This document shows, piece after piece, positions 62,520-64,000 of a stretch of DNA of 64,000 nucleotides. Under the pieces are notes generated by a model. The model was given only the letters and a program-made list of their open reading frames with translations, ran no database searches and had not been told where the DNA came from. The DNA is from Mesorhizobium sp. NZP2298. Lineage in GTDB: Bacteria; Pseudomonadota; Alphaproteobacteria; Rhizobiales; Rhizobiaceae. The translations under genes and the position numbers were made by a program. The stretch is taken from assembly GCF_013170825.1 (NCBI RefSeq), contig NZ_CP033365.1, positions 4,600,001 through 4,664,000 on the forward strand, given 5' to 3'. How positions within the stretch are numbered: position 1 is the stretch's first letter; each line of letters begins with the position of its first letter.

Positions 62520-63209
62520 TGAGGCATCGAGGCCGCGCGAGCGGAAGGCGTAGATGGTCTGCGCGAGAACCGCAACGGCGATCTCGGCGGGGCTGGCGGC
62601 ACCGATGTCGAGCCCGATCGGCGCATGGATGCGGGCGATCTGGTCGGCACTCGCGCCCAGCGCCAGCAAGCGTTCGACGCGCTTTGCATGCGTCTTGCGG
62701 CTGCCGAGCGCGCCGACATAAAAACAGTTGGCGTCAAGCGCCGCTTTCAGCGCGAAATCGTCGATCTTCGGGTCATGGGTAACGGCGGCAAGCGCCGTGT
62801 AACTGTCGAGGGGCTGGCGCTTCAGCACATCCTCCGGCCACTCTGCATGCAAGGCGATGTCGGGAAAGCGGTCCGATGTGGCGAAGGCCGTGCGCGGATC
62901 GATGATCTCCAGGGGATAGCCGGCGATCCTGGCCATCGGCGCCAGCGCCTGGCTGATATGGACGGCACCGATCACCACGAGGCGTGGTTGGGGCAGATGC
63001 GCATTGAGAAAGAAGGTCCGTCCTTCCGCCTCGACGGAGCCGGAATTGCCCGATCGAAATGCCTTGGCGATCGCGGCCCCAAGATCGCCCGCGACCTGGT
63101 CGCCCTCACGCACGATGCGGTCGCGGCCATCGCCGAGATCGGTGACGAGGATCGCCGCGCGGCGGGCGCGGCGCTCCGCGTTGAGCGTTTTCAGCGCATA
63201 GGGATCCAT
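62472..63209 (-). CDS. XdhC-family molybdenum hydroxylase maturation protein
   Basis: A 245-aa protein with the XdhC C-terminal Rossmann part: PQPRLVVIGAVHISQALAPMARIAGY near residues 73-98, and IDDFALKAALDANCFYVGALGSRKTHAKRVERL near 151-183 (both given here in part). XdhC binds the sulfurated molybdenum cofactor and inserts it into the hydroxylase. ATG 63209 lies four bases after the preceding gene's stop; the longer frame to 63296 runs into that gene. Its last residues come from an intergenic repeat. Confidence 0.9.
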   Translation of the reverse strand: MDPYALKTLNAERRARRAAILVTDLGDGRDRIVREGDQVAGDLGAAIAKAFRSGNSGSVEAEGRTFFLNAHLPQPRLVVIGAVHISQALAPMARIAGYPLEIIDPRTAFATSDRFPDIALHAEWPEDVLKRQPLDSYTALAAVTHDPKIDDFALKAALDANCFYVGALGSRKTHAKRVERLLALGASADQIARIHAPIGLDIGAASPAEIAVAVLAQTIYAFRSRGLDASASAQRSESILEKHDA

Positions 63210-63213
63210 TGGA

Positions 63214-63552
63214 TCAGCCAAGCCTTTCCACATAAACCTTGATACGGCCACCGCAGGACAGGCCGACCTGCCAGGCGGTCTCATCGGCAACGCCAAACTC
63301 CAGCATCCTGGCCTTGCCGGAGCCGATGACGTCGATCGCTTCGGTCACCACGGCGCCCTCGACGCAGCCGCCGGAGACAGAACCGTGGAAATTGCCGTCA
63401 GCATCGATGACAAGGTGGCTGCCGACCGGGCGTGGTGCCGAACCCCAGGTCTCGACCACCGTCGCGATAGCGACATCCTTGCCGTCGTTCATCCAACCTT
63501 CCGCGATGATCAGCGGATCGCGGACCTCATCGAGATAAAGACTGTCACTCAT
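63214..63552 (-). CDS. XdhC/CoxI N-terminal-domain protein
   Basis: A 112-aa protein consisting only of the XdhC/CoxI first domain: VAIATVVETWGSAPRPVGSHLVID near residues 27-50, GSVSGGCVEGAVV near 57-69 and VGLSCGGRIKVYVE near 95-108. The cysteines in SGGCVEG and LSCGG are hallmark residues. Together with the C-terminal-type gene that follows it makes a split XdhC as in cox-type operons. GAGAAG upstream supports ATG 63552. Confidence 0.9.
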   Translation of the reverse strand: MSDSLYLDEVRDPLIIAEGWMNDGKDVAIATVVETWGSAPRPVGSHLVIDADGNFHGSVSGGCVEGAVVTEAIDVIGSGKARMLEFGVADETAWQVGLSCGGRIKVYVERLG

Positions 63553-63602
63553 CGTTGCTTCTCTCAGGGTCTGTTTTTCCAAGGGGCCGAGAAAACATAT
63601 GG

Positions 63603-64000
63603 CTATGCGGCGTGCCTCGCGCCAGCGTCAATCCATCGACGCGGATCGACGGATTGTGCCGACTTCTTGTCGAGTGACGCGCAGAGGTCGGCGAGCGCAT
63701 CGAGATTGTGCACCGAGCGGAATTCGTCGACATGCGGCAGCATCGCCCTGACGCCGCGGGCGCGCGCCTGGAAACCATCAAAGCGCAGCAACGGGTTCAG
63801 CCAGATCAGCCGCCGGCAGGATTTGTGCAGCCGCTCCATCTCCTCCGAGAGACCGGCGACATCGTCACGCTCCAGCCCGTCGGTTATCAGAAGCACCACC
63901 GCGCCCTGCCCCAGCACGCGCCGCGACCATATCAGGTTGAACTCGGCCAGCGTGCCACCGATGCGTGTGCCGCCAGACCAGTCCTTGACCACCATCGAAC
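63603..64000 (-). CDS. CoxE-like VWA-domain protein, partial, N-terminus beyond right edge
   Basis: The frame runs to the window edge; the visible part (GTRIGGTLAEFN, VVLLITDGLERDD, LIWLNPLLRFDGFQARARGVRAMLPHVDEF) is the C-terminal half of a CoxE/VWA-containing protein. CoxE works with an AAA ATPase (CoxD) in sulfuration of the Mo-Cu or Mo site of CO-dehydrogenase-like hydroxylases. It leads directly into the XdhC genes, 50 bases apart, so the module continues to the right of the window. Confidence 0.88.
   Translation of the reverse strand, partial: SMVVKDWSGGTRIGGTLAEFNLIWSRRVLGQGAVVLLITDGLERDDVAGLSEEMERLHKSCRRLIWLNPLLRFDGFQARARGVRAMLPHVDEFRSVHNLDALADLCASLDKKSAQSVDPRRWIDAGARHAA

Overview
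The window looks like one contiguous piece of an alphaproteobacterial chromosome, most likely Mesorhizobium or a close relative in the Hyphomicrobiales. I infer this from the GC-rich codon use, rhizobial-type intergenic palindromes (near 36436-36538 and 62428-62519), small DUF1127 and DUF1402 family proteins, and a housekeeping gene set typical of that group. No tRNA, rRNA or CRISPR array is visible.

Region 1 (1 to about 25.7 kb) is a dense anti-mobile-element (defence) island. In order it holds: the start of a STAND/NB-ARC NTPase running off the left edge; a metallophosphoesterase overlapping an HSP90-like (GHKL) ATPase; a large protein with a DUF4297-like nuclease N-terminus; a soluble FtsH-like AAA protease with a small downstream ORF; two unrecognised proteins; a Vsr nickase and a C5 cytosine methyltransferase; a divergent MORC/MutL-like ATPase, Z1 helicase and DUF4420 nuclease operon; a Kiwa pair (kwaA carrying an in-frame amber codon, kwaB intact); and a DUF262-HNH (GmrSD-like) protein paired with an AlbA_2/Schlafen-domain protein.

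Region 2 (about 25.7 to 33.6 kb) is a Tn7-like transposition module transcribed rightwards: PIN-domain protein, TnsA-like nuclease with a disturbed 5' end, TniA (DDE transposase), TniB (AAA+ ATPase) and TniQ. Short direct repeats lie upstream of it and two strong terminator hairpins lie downstream. It sits at the border between the island and ordinary chromosome.

Region 3 (33.6 to 64 kb) is ordinary chromosome. It contains envelope and small-protein genes (GH25 lysozyme-like lipoprotein, DUF1402, DedA, UppP, BTLCP peptidase). A LysR-controlled catabolic locus follows (45.0-55.8 kb): polar amino-acid ABC transporter, N,N-dimethylformamidase-like hydrolase, class III aminotransferase, beta-keto acid cleavage enzyme, GNAT acetyltransferase, deacetylase and a class V aminotransferase, consistent with breakdown of an acylated amino compound through a beta-keto acid. 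The right edge carries accessory genes for a molybdenum hydroxylase (MoeA/MobA-like fusion, two XdhC-type proteins, CoxE-like VWA protein) that continue beyond the window.

The best candidates for little-described biology are the metallophosphoesterase/HSP90-ATPase pair, the FtsH-like protease locus, the DUF262/AlbA_2 pair and the nonsense-interrupted kwaA.
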